Source of the DNA: Morella rubra
Taxonomy: Eukaryota > Streptophyta > Magnoliopsida > Fagales > Myricaceae
DNA: 64,000 nucleotides
Reading direction: 5' to 3'
Assembly (NCBI GenBank): GCA_003952965.2
Contig: CM025853.1
Span: 1,394,803-1,458,802, forward strand
The notes under the pieces were generated by a model. It had not been told where the DNA came from, searched no databases, and worked only from the letters and a program-made list of their open reading frames with translations. The position numbers and the translations under genes are program-made. Shown piece after piece: positions 11,259 through 23,429 of the stretch (its first letter is position 1; the number at the start of each line of letters is the position of its first letter).

Positions 11259-14200
11259 TCAAATCACTTCCCCATCAATCTTTATGCAGAGCACGTGAGT
11301 GCTCCATTCTTTTCCCTTTTTCTTTTTCAACTGTTTCTCTAACGAAGGACATTCTTGATATATAGATATCTAAGGGAGGCAGGCAGCCCCTCTTCTGGCA
11401 GGAACTTGAACTTAGGGCAGCGAACAATATTCAAATATCTAAGGGAGGTGAGGTGTCGAAGGCCCTTGTTGTCAAGAGATTCCATACTTGGAAAATCAGA
11501 GATGGTAAGACTGTCAGACTGTTAGGCAGCAACCACGCCTCTGGAAAGGACTTCACATCTTCTGATTTGCCTCCGATTTCCAATTCTGAAAGAGAGGGGA
11601 GATTTTCCAAACCCCATCCCATCCTGCTGGCAACGAGTTTGTCACAATTGGTGATGAGATTTCAATCAGAGTAGGAGGCAAGCCCCCTTCAGGAAAGGAC
11701 TCAATTTCTGGACAATCTCTTATCTCCAAATACTTCAGAGAGGGAAGCAGTATGTGCATCTTTTCCGGTAGTGACCTCAGACTCGTACAATTGAGGATGT
11801 AAAAATTGTAAGATTGGTGGCACGCAATCCTCCGATGGGAAAGGACACAAAATTAGGGCAACCTTGGATTTGTATCCACGTGGCCACTAAATCGTGTTCA
11901 TTTTGTGGTTCGAGAGACTCCAAATTCCTACATCCGCGATTGTGATATACCAATCTTTGAGATGAAGTTTAATGGAAGGGACCTGAGGGAATCACAACTG
12001 TTTATCAACTCCAAACTTTGAAGGGATGGAAAGCTGAAGTGGATTGGGAGCTCTAATTCGAACAGTTTGAGATGAAGAGTAGATAAAAGACATTGGAGTC
12101 GATTATTCCCTCCGGTAGGGACTCTAGTGAATCATAACCTTCAATTGAGAGGTGCTGCAATCCAGCTGGCAAATTCCTGTAACGGAACGCCGTTACAATT
12201 TGTTAGATGCAATCCACGTAGATCAGGAGCCCTAGGGATTGAAGCCACCAGCCGCGGACAATTTACAATATAAAGTTGGGCTAAGAAGGAAGATGGATGG
12301 GCAAAGCTGCTGTTAGCTTGGGACAATTTCAATCCAAAAGCCATTGAAGATTAGTAAAAAAGGCTTCATCTTCATTTTCAGCACCGAAACTTGCGATCCA
12401 TTTCTCCCACTCCGGCATATTCCTAAACCAGAGAGATTTCAAGGCTCCAAATGGCTTTATTGAAGAACAACCACTGCCATAGAACTCGGGGCCCACTGTA
12501 ACAATTCCATCAAAGCCATCAATTTCTAGATGTTCCAGAGAGGGTAGCTGCCCAATTGGTGGCAACACGCGACAAGATTTACAATTGGACAGAGTGAGAG
12601 ACGTATTTTAGAGAATGAAGATCGTCCGACCCAATCTGGAAAACTTCTACCGCTATAGCCTCTGATAGTGAGCTCTTTTAAGTTTGTATGAGGCTGGAGA
12701 CTGTCCAATACGACCGACGCTTTGACTTTCTGCAATATTACCATCGCTTTCCATCCAACTCCAATCTCAAGGTACTTGATATTCTTTAAGCTTGCATCTG
12801 CAGCAGATACAACATTTTGGAGCCCGAGATAGAAAGCCTTCCCCTGAGATTTGCAAGTTTCCCCAACTCTCCAACACTTGAGCCACCGTGTTTGCTGACG
12901 ACGAACTTCGTCAAAGTCTGGAGATTTCTTAGTCTACCCAATTCAATTGGCATCTCCTTTATGGGAGTTCTCAAGATAAAGATGACCCAAATTAACGAGT
13001 TTATGCATCTCTCTTGGCAATAGTGAGATAACACCAAAATAATTTCAGTGTTTGTAAATTGCACAACTTACATACGGAATCCGGCAGCTTTCTAATTGAA
13101 GTTTAGAAAGGTTAAATGTCGTAGATGTTTCATTTTGCCAATTGAATCAGGCAATACAATGAGATATTTACACTTTGATAAATTCAGTGTTTGTAAATTG
13201 CACAACTCACATACGGAATCGGGCACTTTCTAATTGAAGTTCTAGAAAGGTTCAAATACCGTAGATGTTTCACTTTGCTAATTGAATTAGGCAGTTCGGT
13301 CACATTTTCATAGCCATGCAAGGACAACACTCTCAAGCATCTTAACATGGCAATAAATCATGTGATAGCTCTTTACTTAAGATCTGGCCATAACCATTTA
13401 GTGCGAGGAATGTGCGCAACCCCTTAGCATTGTAAAGCGTCTCAAACTTCTTCACATCATCAAAGCTTTTCTGAAAGTGGAAAAGTGGCGAGCCTTGTTT
13501 CCAATTTCATGGTAATTGTCACCTTTCAGCCTAAAGACGAATTCTCCAGATACAAGTCTTGCCAAGTCATTCACAAGATCGTGCATTACAAAAATATCCT
13601 CATCGTAACCTGATTGTTGGAACACGATCTCGCTACTAGATGACGAAAATACTCATCACCAACTTGTTTATCTTGTTGAAAGAAACCTTCTGCCATCCAT
13701 AACAAAATTAACTCCTCCTTTCTAAACTTATAATCTTGTGGGAATATGGAACAGTAAGCAAAGCACTGTTTTAGATGGGATGGCAAGTATTGATAACTTA
13801 GTCTTAAAGCCGGAATAACATCAGTTTGCAAATCCCATAATTCACTCTTCAAGATCTTATCCCATTCATTAATATCTAGTTTAGACCATAGGAGAGACCC
13901 AATTGCCTTAGCTGCTAAAGGTAGACCATTGCACTTCTTTACAATTTCTCTACCGATTGCTTCTAGTTCTGGATGTACTCCCAAATCATTGTCACGAAAT
14001 GCATGTTTTGCAAATAATGACCAGCAATCTTCTTCTGGTAATTTCTTTAGGGGATAAGTTATAGTACTGCGCATGACTGACGCAACATGTAAACCCCTTG
14101 TGGTTGCGATGATCCTACTCCCTTGTGGACCATTTCTAAAGGGTTTGCATAAGATCTCCCAAGCATCATAATTCTCATTCCAAATGTCATCCAAAACGAT

Positions 14201-15019
14201 GAGAAATTTTTTTTCCATTAATTTCTGCTTTAATGCAACTTGAAGCAAATCTAAATCCTTGCTATCACCATGAGTTGATAAACCTACTCTCTCTGAAATT
14301 GTTTTTGTTATCTTCAACACATCAAAGTCATTCGAAATGCAAACCCATGCTTTAAGGCCAAAATGCTCTTCCACCCTATTATCATCATACACAAGCTGAG
14401 CAAGGGTGGTCTTGCCCAGACCTCCCATGCCGACAATAGTAATCACACACAACCCCCCGACACTTTCTTCATCTGAGAGCAACGACTTAATTATTGCCTC
14501 CTTATCGTCAATCCTACCAAAAATGCTAGATTCATCAAACAAAGAAGTCGTGGGCAATCTTTCTGATGACTTCTCTCCAACACCTTCTTTTAGACCAATG
14601 ACATCCTTTTGTTTTACTAAATATTCCAGTCTCTCCAGTACCTCTTTTATCTTTGGTTCAATCTCTTGGCAAAAGGATGAGTGAAGTTGAGATGGATTTG
14701 CGTACCTTACTGGCAGTAGTTTGATATTCAGCATCCAGCTTGGATCGCAAGGCTTCAGTATCAATCTCGTCCAAGATGTCCTCCGCATCAAAAACATCTT
14801 TCAGCTTATCAAGCCATGTTTTCACATAGGACTTTTGACTTGCTTTTTCTCCGCATCTTCGAGCACTCCATTCACGGACAGCAATGCTATCTTCATTTTC
14901 TTTAAGAGACCATCGTCCAGCTTCCGTCGTCGAAAGAAGTCAACGAACTCGCGAGACGCCACCTTTTCGAAAAACGCTTGGAGGAAGGGAGAGAGAAATA
15001 GGGTAGCAATCTCAGCCAT
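11259..15019 (-). pseudogene. CC-NB-ARC-LRR resistance protein, RPP13-like 1 type (copy 1, broken)
   Basis: Intracellular immune receptor of the CNL class, related to putative disease resistance RPP13-like protein 1. The start MAEIATLFLSPFLQAFFEK at 15019 matches copy 2. A frame slip after the coiled-coil opening (about 14820) separates it from a 13586-14797 open stretch carrying most of NB-ARC. Motifs seen are the P-loop GMGGLGKTT, kinase-2 FLIVLDDIW, RNBS-B GSRIIATTR, GLPL as NGLPLAAKAIG, and RNBS-D CFAYCSIFPQDY. An MHDLVNDLA motif lies near 13567-13590 in another frame. LRR pieces follow at 12786-13064, 12526-12744, 12141-12568 and 11431-11759, each in a shifted frame. The reading ends KIDGEVI with a stop at 11259. 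At least six frame breaks make it a pseudogene as written. Every NB-ARC motif is well kept, so loss is recent or some breaks are sequence errors. Confidence 0.88.
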
Positions 15020-15640
15020 TTTTTCTGCTTTGCAATGGAAGAAAACCGGTTGAAGGTGATCGCGCAAAGATCAAACAGCAAGCTCTGTTTTGCTTTTACA
15101 CTAAAGATCTGATCTACTGGGTTATATTGACGGTACAAGAAACTGCCTTGTCGGTAGTGATGGACCTACACCACTCAGGAAAGGACGCGTAGTGTGAGTG
15201 GACTAGAGCGACTCCCAGGTCATATGCAATGCTTTGTGAGATGATTGGAGGAATCTTAACTTTATTTTGTTGATTATCTCCCTGCTCATTGAATGTGGCC
15301 AAATGTGTGGACCCTCACCACTTGAGGATGCTTCTTTTAACTTAAACAGAGATGCAAATTATGATGAACACCTACCTTCATTCTCAAATGGCAGAAATCC
15401 CTAGAAGCAAACGTTAAAGCATATTGGTGCCTGAACAAGACAGTTTTTTGTGCAAAAGAGCTGTGTGGGAGCAAGGCCTAATTAGTTCTTGGCTCTGGCT
15501 CATCTTTCATCCTCTGTTCTGGAAACGGAAAAGATGGAGTGGACTGAGGAGGAGTTGGACATGGTAACGTGGTTATTTTTTATAACTACGTAACACGGTT
15601 GGTTAGGTCTCTACGCATTCAATGTGGCTTGTGTTTGTAT
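15020..15640 (-). promoter_or_regulatory. Upstream region of NLR copy 1
   Basis: The 5' leader (ccattgcaaagcagaaaaa before the ATG) and upstream DNA are shared with both palindrome arms and partly with NLR copy 2 (34581-34900). Conservation over several hundred bases outside coding sequence shows the promoter was duplicated with the gene. I see no unambiguous TATA box and give no transcription start. Confidence 0.55.
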
Positions 15641-16480
15641 CAGGATCCTAATATCTAAAAATGGGATTAGTATCTTATTAACACTAGATGCTAAATCTAT
15701 TCTGCTTTATTGAGTAACAACTAAGATTTCGCGAATATTACTTAAAACTGTCTCAAAAATCTAATGGTCCGATAATAATAAAAATAACAATTAATCAATT
15801 CACAACTTGCTTAAAATATAATATTAGCAAAATCCTAGCTTATTAAGACGTTGAATAACTCTCATACCATAAGGTAAAGAATCTAAACTTCCATATTGAA
15901 TCTGATAATCACCAACTGATTGCATAATATGATTTCCCTCACTGCCACCAAAGTTTGCATTTCTTCTTAAAACCCTTTCTTTAGGTAATAAATTTGTCGT
16001 TGTACTACCCGTTCTCAATGTATTAGATATCCGAAAATTAAACAGAGGAAGTAACTTTAAGATTTCATCCCAATAATTCCACAAATAGCACAATGTACAA
16101 GAGCCATTTTTGGACCAAGAAACCACCATGCTAGAGTCGCATTCCACTACTAAATTTACAAACCCCACCGCTTTACACAAAATTAGTCTATAGGCATAGC
16201 ACGAAGTTCTGCATTGAAAAGGGAAAAACAAACAGTAGGCCGATAAGTAGTTTGCCATCAATAGTGAAATTTTGAGTCTTTGAGGTATTAATTTCAATAC
16301 GAAGTTCTCTTTGCCATAAATTGGTCCCTGCTATTCAAATAACGTTAGTCAACTAACAAAGAAGTGTTCACGTGACGTGTCAACAACACCTCAGAGATTA
16401 AAAGGTTAAAAGCTTAGACCACAACGGTAATGAAACCAAAAAAAAAAAAACCGCAGCAAATTTTTTTATCTGATCTGATC
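15641..16480 (-). mobile_element. LINE-type RNase H relic
   Basis: On the minus strand 15824-16297 is open for 157 codons. It resembles the C-terminal RNase H domain of plant LINEs and related RVT_3 proteins: LILCKAVGFVNLVVECDSS, SWSKNGSCTLCYLWNYWDEI and RISNTLRTGSTTTN. These correspond to the family pattern of a D-S pair, a W-x-YWDEI helix and an HTxREGNTxADxLA end. The histidine and several acidic residues of the last motif are altered, so it is not an active enzyme. No reverse transcriptase is nearby, which fits a truncated copy. It interrupts homology between the NLR copy 1 upstream DNA and the palindrome arm. Confidence 0.6.
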
Positions 16481-17030
16481 TACTGGGTTATAATGAAGGT
16501 TCAAGAAACTACCTTGTCGGTTGTTATAGACCTACACCGCCAAAAGACGCGAAACAGAAATTTTTAAATTATTTAGAGCCGGTGGAAGTGGACGGGTTCA
16601 TGCACATCTTGTGCAATTATTTAAACATATATAATGTAAGCATCTTGGGAACATGATTGGTGGAATCCCAGAACTTTCTTTGTCGATTAGGTCTCTGATC
16701 ATTGAACATGGCCAAATGTTACTGACCAAGAAAGAAATACTGATGTAACCAATTTGCCATATACCATGCATTCCATGAAACAAAGTCGCCAAGTGGAAGT
16801 TTTCTTTTTATATTATATTGTTTCCCACCTAACTGTGCTTGACTTCCTAACATGGACATTGTTTCTCAGAAATGCCATTCTCCATTATTGGGTCATGTCA
16901 CTACCATAATTAATTAGTCGTGAAAATTACAAACACGTAATCCTCACATCAATCGGTGCATACAAATATATAATGGGAATTGATGGGTTTTGTTCTTATT
17001 CCCAAACTAACAGATGCAACATATACCTAC
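16481..17030. other. NLR promoter-distal block shared with the palindrome
   Basis: Matches 6110-7045 and, inverted, 3020-3850. Landmarks are gtaagcatcttgggaacatg, ccattccatgaaacaaagt and the repeated gtgcatacaaatatataatg. It is a displaced part of the NLR upstream region, separated from the proximal promoter by the LINE relic. Confidence 0.6.
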
Positions 17031-18034
17031 TCGGGTTACGTACTTTAGTCCATTTGAAAATTGTAATTTGGCACCCTTGCTGATCATTTGCAATTGTTAA
17101 TTACCTCGATATAATAAGCTCGACTATATCAAAGTGCCCCTCCCCCAGAAGCACTGCTAAGTCTAATTTAATTTGGCGGCCTTTCTCATGCAAATAATTC
17201 TCTCCAATTTGTTGCCTAACTGGGATGATCTAATTCCAAATTTTAAAAAAAGAAAGGCATCAAATGCATTGAAGGATATATCCGGTAACATGGTCAGACA
17301 ATTAATATGTACAACATCATATATAATGGACAGTTACTCCGACAGATGAGCCCAAAACCATCATGCTTGAACTTTCATTTCAAAATAAAGAGGGAGGAAA
17401 CCATCATGTTTGAACCCAACACTGATCAAATGTTAGTGCTGCATGGCAGGTCTCATATGTGGGATTCACATCTCTCTTCCTTTTTAGAGTTGCAACACTA
17501 ACATCAACATCTTTCGCAAATTTAATCATAGAGTCCACAATATCTTTCAAAAATATATAAAATACTTAAACCATCAATATTAGCAACACAAACTCTTCGA
17601 ATTTAAAAATTTTGAAAATGAAATGACATTTCTATGAAATTCGAAATTCTGGTACATATAAAGATGGTCTTCCAAAATTAAAATTTTATTTTATGTAGAC
17701 TCAAATAAATAACACCAATGGCGGTTGCTGCAACACTTGTAGTCATCCTCATCTTTTGCACAATTTCCCCTTTCACTTAATCTCTTGATTTTCTTAAAGC
17801 CTTACAACTTATTGCAAAAGTGAGATGTAGTACCTAAATAGACACAACAACAATTTAATGAAAAATTCACTAAATTGACTTTAATGATAGGAGTACCTTC
17901 AGTAGGATTCGTTTTCCAATAAATATAACTTGGCCCGGTCCAAAAACGTCATACAGACGGTATAAAAAATCTGCAAAAATATAGAAAGTTAATCTACATG
18001 TATATATAAATCCATTAGTTTCAGGTTTTTGAAT
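17031..18034. other. Intergenic DNA, no gene recognised
   Basis: AT-rich DNA with only short open stretches. No domain, RNA gene or transposon end was recognised. Confidence 0.5.
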
Positions 18035-18121
18035 AACTAATGGTACCTCCCACTAGACACCACAATCAACTAATGGTACCTCCCACTAGACACCACAATC
18101 AACTAATGGTACCTCCCACTA
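18035..18121. repeat. 33-bp tandem repeat, 2.6 copies
   Basis: The unit starting aactaatggtacctcccact is repeated at 18035-18067, 18068-18100 and partly 18101-18121. The array is flanked on both sides by tagtttcaggttt (18017-18029 and 18120-18132). Confidence 0.9.
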
Positions 18122-18411
18122 GTTTCAGGTTTAGTAGTTAGGGTTAATTGCATCACTTGATTTCTAATTAATTGTGACTTAGGAGAGATAGAAAAATAGT
18201 TCCAAGTGAATATTCAAAGTGTGAATTGATATATGCTTGCATCGATGATCAGTTGTAAAATTCCGATGGTGGATGTTGACTTAGACCAAGGTTTGTTCTG
18301 TTGATTGATTTCAATACTTTAATTTGAATTGTTCCTTAGTTGTTTTTCTTAAAATTGTTTTCATTATACTCAAATCCCCCCATCCTTGTTCACGTAGCAT
18401 AAAACTAGATT

Positions 18412-18605
18412 AGGGGTGTGTTTGAGTGTTAAAATTTGAACGTTAAAATTTTAAGGTATTGAGTTAGTAAAATAAAGAGAGATGTAATTTTTTATAATTT
18501 TTTTACAGTGAAAAGTAGTGATGTGATAGAGAGAGATTATATGGATAATTTTTTATTGTGTTAAAATTTTAGGATAGATAAAATTAAGGGTATCAAACAC
18601 ACCCT
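18412..18605. mobile_element. Short MITE-like element
   Basis: About 190 bases begin ggggtgtgtttgagtgttaa and end gtatcaaacacaccc, forming short imperfect terminal inverted repeats around AT-rich DNA with no coding capacity. The flanks share ctagat on both sides, a possible target duplication. Tourist-like or hAT-like origin cannot be settled by eye. Confidence 0.55.
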
Positions 18606-18609
18606 AGAT

Positions 18610-19640
18610 ACTCTCTGTGATATTTGAGTTCATGGCTCTAGTTCGAACGTTGTTTGCTACTTTAAAACATTAGCAAAAAGAAGGGTGGGCAAAAAGCGTC
18701 CTTAATTTACCATTTGAACTTTATTTTCAAACGCTCAAACGGTTATTTGTTATCTGAACGACGCAATTTCATTCTTTTTGGTGCTCGTTCGAATTATTCT
18801 TTTTCCATTAGAATGGTAAGCCAAAAATGTGCGGCAAAAAAGTGTGCTTAAAATTCCGTTCGAACATATATTTCACATGCTCGAACGTATAGTTTTCTAC
18901 ATGAACGACAATGTCTTAGTTTTCATTTCCGTTCTAATGGTTTTCTAAAAAAAATATGAATGTTTTTTTACATAAAATACAGCATCGTTTCATTGTGTTT
19001 TACATTCGAATGGTATATATATGTTCGAACGTTTGTGGTATTATTGAAATGTATAATATACTATTACATATATTAGGTAAAGTATAAGGTATTATAGATT
19101 ATGTATATGTATAAGGTACTATATATTATATATGTATAAGTACTATTATGTAATATGTACAAGGTAATTTATGTAAATATTTGATTTTGATTAATTTATT
19201 CCTTTATATTTTTAATTCATTTTATAATTTTTTTGATTTACTGTTTTTACCGTTTGACATTAATATGATTAATGTTCTAAGGTTTACCTAATGCCTTCCG
19301 TTCTAACGTTAAGTAGAATACCGTTCTAACGTGTACATAATGCCGTCCATTCTAACGATTTATATCTTTGAAATGGGAATAAATTTATTATTACATAATT
19401 TTTAGTGTGATTTTCTTTTAATTTATTATTAGGTGTGATTTTATTTTTAATTATAATTTAGTTATCAAATAAAACGAGATTCCTTTACCCAAAATAATAT
19501 AACATGTACAAATAATATAAAATGTACAAACATAATTGTTCGAATGTCTGAAAAAAAAACCTAAATTTATAACAAAATACTATAAAGAAACTGTGGGGTC
19601 ATCTCCTCCAGCCCCTGCACCATGTTACCCTCAACCTCAG
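18610..19640. other. AT-rich region studded with TTCGAACG-like words
   Basis: At least ten variants of gttcgaacg, cgttctaacg and cattcgaatgg are scattered in both orientations across about 900 bases of very AT-rich DNA. No coding sequence is seen. It lies directly downstream (in element orientation) of the transposon ORF at 19685-20580 and is probably that element's non-coding spacer. Confidence 0.45.
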
Positions 19641-19684
19641 CTATCCTCTACATGATCTCTTTTGGCCCTCGTCATTTGCCTTCT

Positions 19685-20580
19685 TCAACTCCACTGCATC
19701 GACTCAATCTTCTCGAGTCTCTTCTTCATAGTAGCCAGACTGCTGATGATGGGAGCGATGACCCTCTCCACTGCATGTAAAATGATGTGCTCCATCTCTA
19801 GCAAAGCCCTGGTGTCTTGTTGCATCGGGGTCATACCACTCGAACGCCGTGGTGCAGCTGGAGGACGCTGTGAGCTCGATCCATGCTCCATCGAACACTG
19901 ACAGGTCCCACTGTTGATGGCATCGAGCTGCATCGAAGTCAGCTCATAACGTGTGGCATCTACCCTAGCATCTATAATCAGCTCAGTCAACAATTTTCCA
20001 TACAGCAAACCCTCTTTGCTCATTGACTGAGCCTCGGTCCTCATTCCGGAATATAAAAAGCGGGAGATTGAACACTCGAGACGAGGCAGCATCAACATCA
20101 CTTGTGCACACTCAGTTGTGCATTCTGTGTGATGTTTTGAGAAGATGTTGTGGCATACTATAAGGTTTATCATCCTCCAAAAAGTGGGCAAGACGCTGCG
20201 CGAAACTGATGACTGTCATAAGTACCGTCCTACCCAGTTATCAGTTTAAAGATCTCCTCAGATGACAAAGTTGTGGCAAGCTCCACAGCAGGATAGGCAC
20301 CCACTTGCTTCAAAATGAGCAAGTAGGTGGAGAGTGCATAGGGGAGATCCTGATCGGCTATCCACAGATGTAGACCTCTCACTCGTCTTTGTAGGTGTCG
20401 ACATTCTGCAAACACTGTAAAACTCGATGACCATATTTTTTTATGGCGGCCCTTCCAAGAGAGCACGCCATCCCAACAATAATGGCTGAATATCTCGTCA
20501 ACCGGGTGACCCTTGAACTGAAACTCCAAGAAGAAGTATGTGCTAACCGGCCTCTCTGGCATCCTAAAAAATACATCTCA
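19685..20580 (-). mobile_element. Plant transposon protein domain (Transposase_32-like), broken
   Basis: Two minus-strand open stretches, 20230-20562 and 19685-20191, resemble the 'putative plant transposon protein' domain found in many plant repeat ORFs. The first has FQFKGHPVDEIF and VGAYPAVELATTLSSEEI. The second has MINLIVCHNIFSKHHTE followed by a helix and RTEAQSMSKEGLLYGKLLTE, then a low-complexity linker and a C-terminal helical tail (HAVERVIAPIISSL). One frame change lies between them near 20200. The family assignment rests on memory of that motif pattern. The element class and ends are not visible. Confidence 0.5.
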
Positions 20581-21066
20581 AAAGGTCAAATTTCTTGTAG
20601 TGACCCCGATGGGTACAATGCGTATTTATCCCCCCCAAAAAAATGCTTAAGAGTAAGTAACTCATATACCACCATTGAAATTAAATTTTTAATTAGGTTT
20701 AGTAGTATCCACATTTTATATATTACTCTATCATCAGTAATTAAGATGTTAATTGGTTCTTGAATACTCGAAATTATAGACATTGCCCTTTATTCCCTAA
20801 GCTCTTTGTCTGGCTTTTTCATGAATTAGATTTGCTTCGTCTTGTGAGATCAGTTTTCCTGTGGATATTCTTTTTAACCCTTTTTCGGCAAGCTTAAATC
20901 ACCTCGAAGGGTTACGTTTTCTTCAATTACATTTGAAGTTGATTTTGAGTTTCCTAATAATTTGTATCTCTCTCTCTTCTCTCTCCCCCCCCCCCCAATT
21001 GTTAGCCATTACACATGAGATGATCTTTCAAAGTTGATTAGAAAAAAGTGGGCCCTATCTAATACT
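20581..21066. other. Intergenic DNA, no gene recognised
   Basis: Non-coding sequence with a C-rich run near 20986-20996 and a pyrimidine tract before it. Nothing else was recognised. Confidence 0.4.
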
Positions 21067-21797
21067 CTGAAATCTAGATGAACAGAGTTTATAGGTGGCA
21101 CGGGCTTGGTGTGGGGCCTGTATCCAGGTGGATATCCATGCAACTTATAGTATTTATCCACGGTATGGCCAGTGAAACCACAGTGGCTATATGTAGGTCG
21201 ATCGTTCCTCTATGTATAAGGTTTGCCATTGAATTTGTTAAAATTCTTATCAGCTCCTTGATTGCGTGCAAAAAATGCATTGTTTTCAGCAGATTGAGAA
21301 GAAAAGGAGGCTATATCGCACTGCCTTTCCTCTTGAACAATCAATGAAAATACTTTGTTAATGGTCGGTAATGGATCCATTAGCAAGACTTGACCTCTCA
21401 CATGAGAGTATGAATCATTCAATTCCATGAGGAACTGCATGACAGACTCTTGCTTATGTTCATCAATAAGATTCTTCATTGCTCTGTATGTGCAAATAGA
21501 ACAATGTTTGTAATTGGACAGCTCTTCCCACAAAGCTTTCAATTTTGTGAAATAGGCAGTGACAGTGTGTTGACCTTGAGAAAGAGAAGCAATGGACTTC
21601 TGCACCTGGAATATCTGGGGTCCATTTCCTTGAGAATACCTTTCAGTTAGATCTTTCCAGATTCCAGTAGCAGTTTCAATGTAGAGAACGCTATCTGCAA
21701 GGCCTTTGGATATTCATTCAGCAATTAGAAGGCCACCATGTGATTGCAACGAATCCAAGTTCCATGCGTAGAAGATGATGATTGTGGTTGTGGAAGA

Positions 21798-22110
21798 TGT
21801 TAAAGATAATATCATAATCAAATCTTAAAGATTTGATACGATATTATAGTTACCATAATATCAAAGATTTGATATTGTTATGAAAATTCAAATTTCAAAT
21901 GTAAAGATTCAAATTTAAATATAGGAATATTTTCTACTTTGTATTGTCTCTATAAATAAAGATCTTCAATTGTAATCTGTATGCACTCATAATACAAAAT
22001 ACAGCCATGGAGGGCTTTCACAGTGGATGTAGGTCTTTGAGACCGAACCACTTAAAATCTCTTGTCTCTTGTTACTATTTCTCTCCCCTCTTCACTCTAA
22101 CCTTTTTCTT
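21798..22110 (+). repeat. 5' LTR of the small nested element
   Basis: Starts tgttaaagataatatc and ends cctttttctt just before the primer-binding site. It contains tctataaataaag, a TATA-like box, and tcataatacaaaatacagcc downstream of it. Confidence 0.88.
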
Positions 22111-22528
22111 CTTGGTATCAAAGCAACAAAACATGTCTTCCTCATCCTTAAAAGTTGGCAATTTTGTCACTCTTCGTTTGAATGTTCATGCTCTTGCAGA
22201 GAGTCAAGAGCTATCTCACTGGTGAATTTTCACCTCCGCTGTACATACAGCAAATCGCCGTTTGTGATGAGAGAAAAAAAAAGGTGAGTGAAAGAGAGAG
22301 AGAAAAAAGATAGAGCATGAGATATATTTGGCAAGGGTCGTGTGCCTATGATTTCAAGGTCCGATCACTTTCAGCCACTCTTCAAGGTCATGTGCATATG
22401 ATATGATTTCAAGGTCATATCAAATTAAAAAAAAAAAAAAAACGATATGTTCAGCAAGGGAGCAAGGATTAACAAGAGAGCAAGGATCTATGATTTCAAG
22501 TCCGTCCGATCACACAAGATTTCAGATC

Positions 22529-22851
22529 TGTTAAAGATAATATCATAATCAAATCTTAAAGATTTGATACGATATTATAGTTACCATAATATCAAAGATT
22601 TGATATTGTTATGAAGATTCAAATTTCAAATGTAGAGATTCAAATTTAAATATAGAAATATTTTCCTACTTTGTATTGTCTCTATAAATAAAGATCTTCA
22701 ATTGTAATCTGTATGCACTCATAATACAAAATACAACCATAGAGGGCTTTCACAGTGGATGTAGGTCTTCTAGACCGAACCACTTAAAATCTCTTGTCTC
22801 TTGTCTCTTGTTACTATTTCTCTCCCCTCTTCACTCTAACCTTTTTCTTTT
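22529..22851 (+). repeat. 3' LTR of the small nested element
   Basis: Copy of 21798-22110 with a few substitutions and a short local duplication (ttgtctc). It is followed directly by the target duplication gaaga. Confidence 0.88.
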
Positions 22852-23429
22852 GAAGAGATCCATCAACAAAGGCAAGCTTGTTCTTTGCACTCAAGGCCAT
22901 CTCCATGGATTTACACCAACTTGAGTAGTTCTCTCCATTGAGAGTTTGAGAAACAAGGATTGCATTAGGATTGTCACCGTTATTGAGGAAGAATGGATTC
23001 GACTGGTTGTCAGAATTATTTGGAACAGACAAGATTAAGGGAGATTCAATAGCCATTACAAATGCTCTGAGACCATCACCATGTCAAATGTTGAATTTGC
23101 AGTTGGGTGGTTGAGAGTGTAAGAGAAGAGGTAGTGATGGATGAGGAAAGAAAAAAATGAATAACCCGAATATTATTGATAACAGTGTAGAGCTTTATAT
23201 ACACACTTTCACTCTAACTGAATCACAAACTGAGTGTCCAGCTCACTAACAACTTCACGCACGGCTTCGTAATTTAACTTCTTTTGACAGAACAGAGTAG
23301 TATCTCTAATAGAGAGTGCGTGCTCGGAACCTATAAATACATATAAATGTGTTCCCAACCGGAACACATTTTTTGACAGAGAAACCGAAAGCTACAGCAG
23401 AGACTATGCTGAAATCTAGATGTGAAAAC

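Larger units (their letters stand above)
21798..22851 (+). mobile_element. Small nested LTR element (TRIM-like deletion derivative)
   Basis: Two LTRs (21798-22110 and 22529-22851), about 97% alike by eye, flank only ~420 internal bases. A 5-bp target duplication gaaga sits at 21793-21797 and 22852-22856. Just inside the first LTR is tggtatcaaagc (22113-22124), the initiator-Met-tRNA primer site typical of Copia. The interior has a short remnant resembling the start of Copia gag (VGNFVTLRLN, ALAESQEL) and no other coding capacity. The high LTR similarity indicates a fairly young insertion. It is structurally complete at its ends but non-autonomous. Confidence 0.88.
21067..23422 (-). mobile_element. 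Truncated Ty1/Copia relic with one LTR and gag, minus strand
   Basis: The 5' part of a Copia element read leftwards. An LTR-like region lies at about 23075-23390 with a TATA-like tatgtatttatagg. A primer-binding-like ggtctcagagc sits near 23064-23075. The gag N-terminus has SQTLNGENYSSWCKSMEMAL at 22814-23056, and the gag C-part is at 21210-21605 (YFTKLKALWEELSNYK). A CCHC-like stretch follows near 21100-21200. Protease, integrase, RT and RNase H are absent. It is a broken fossil with several breaks, interrupted by the small LTR element at 21798-22851. A 14-bp direct repeat, ctgaaatctagatg, occurs at 21067-21080 and 23409-23422 and may mark its borders. Confidence 0.75.

Noticed and set aside
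13961-14600. Plus-strand open stretches opposite NLR coding regions (for example 14406-14684 and 33961-34620)
   Set aside because: They are antisense shadows of the NB-ARC coding sequence and have no domain of their own.
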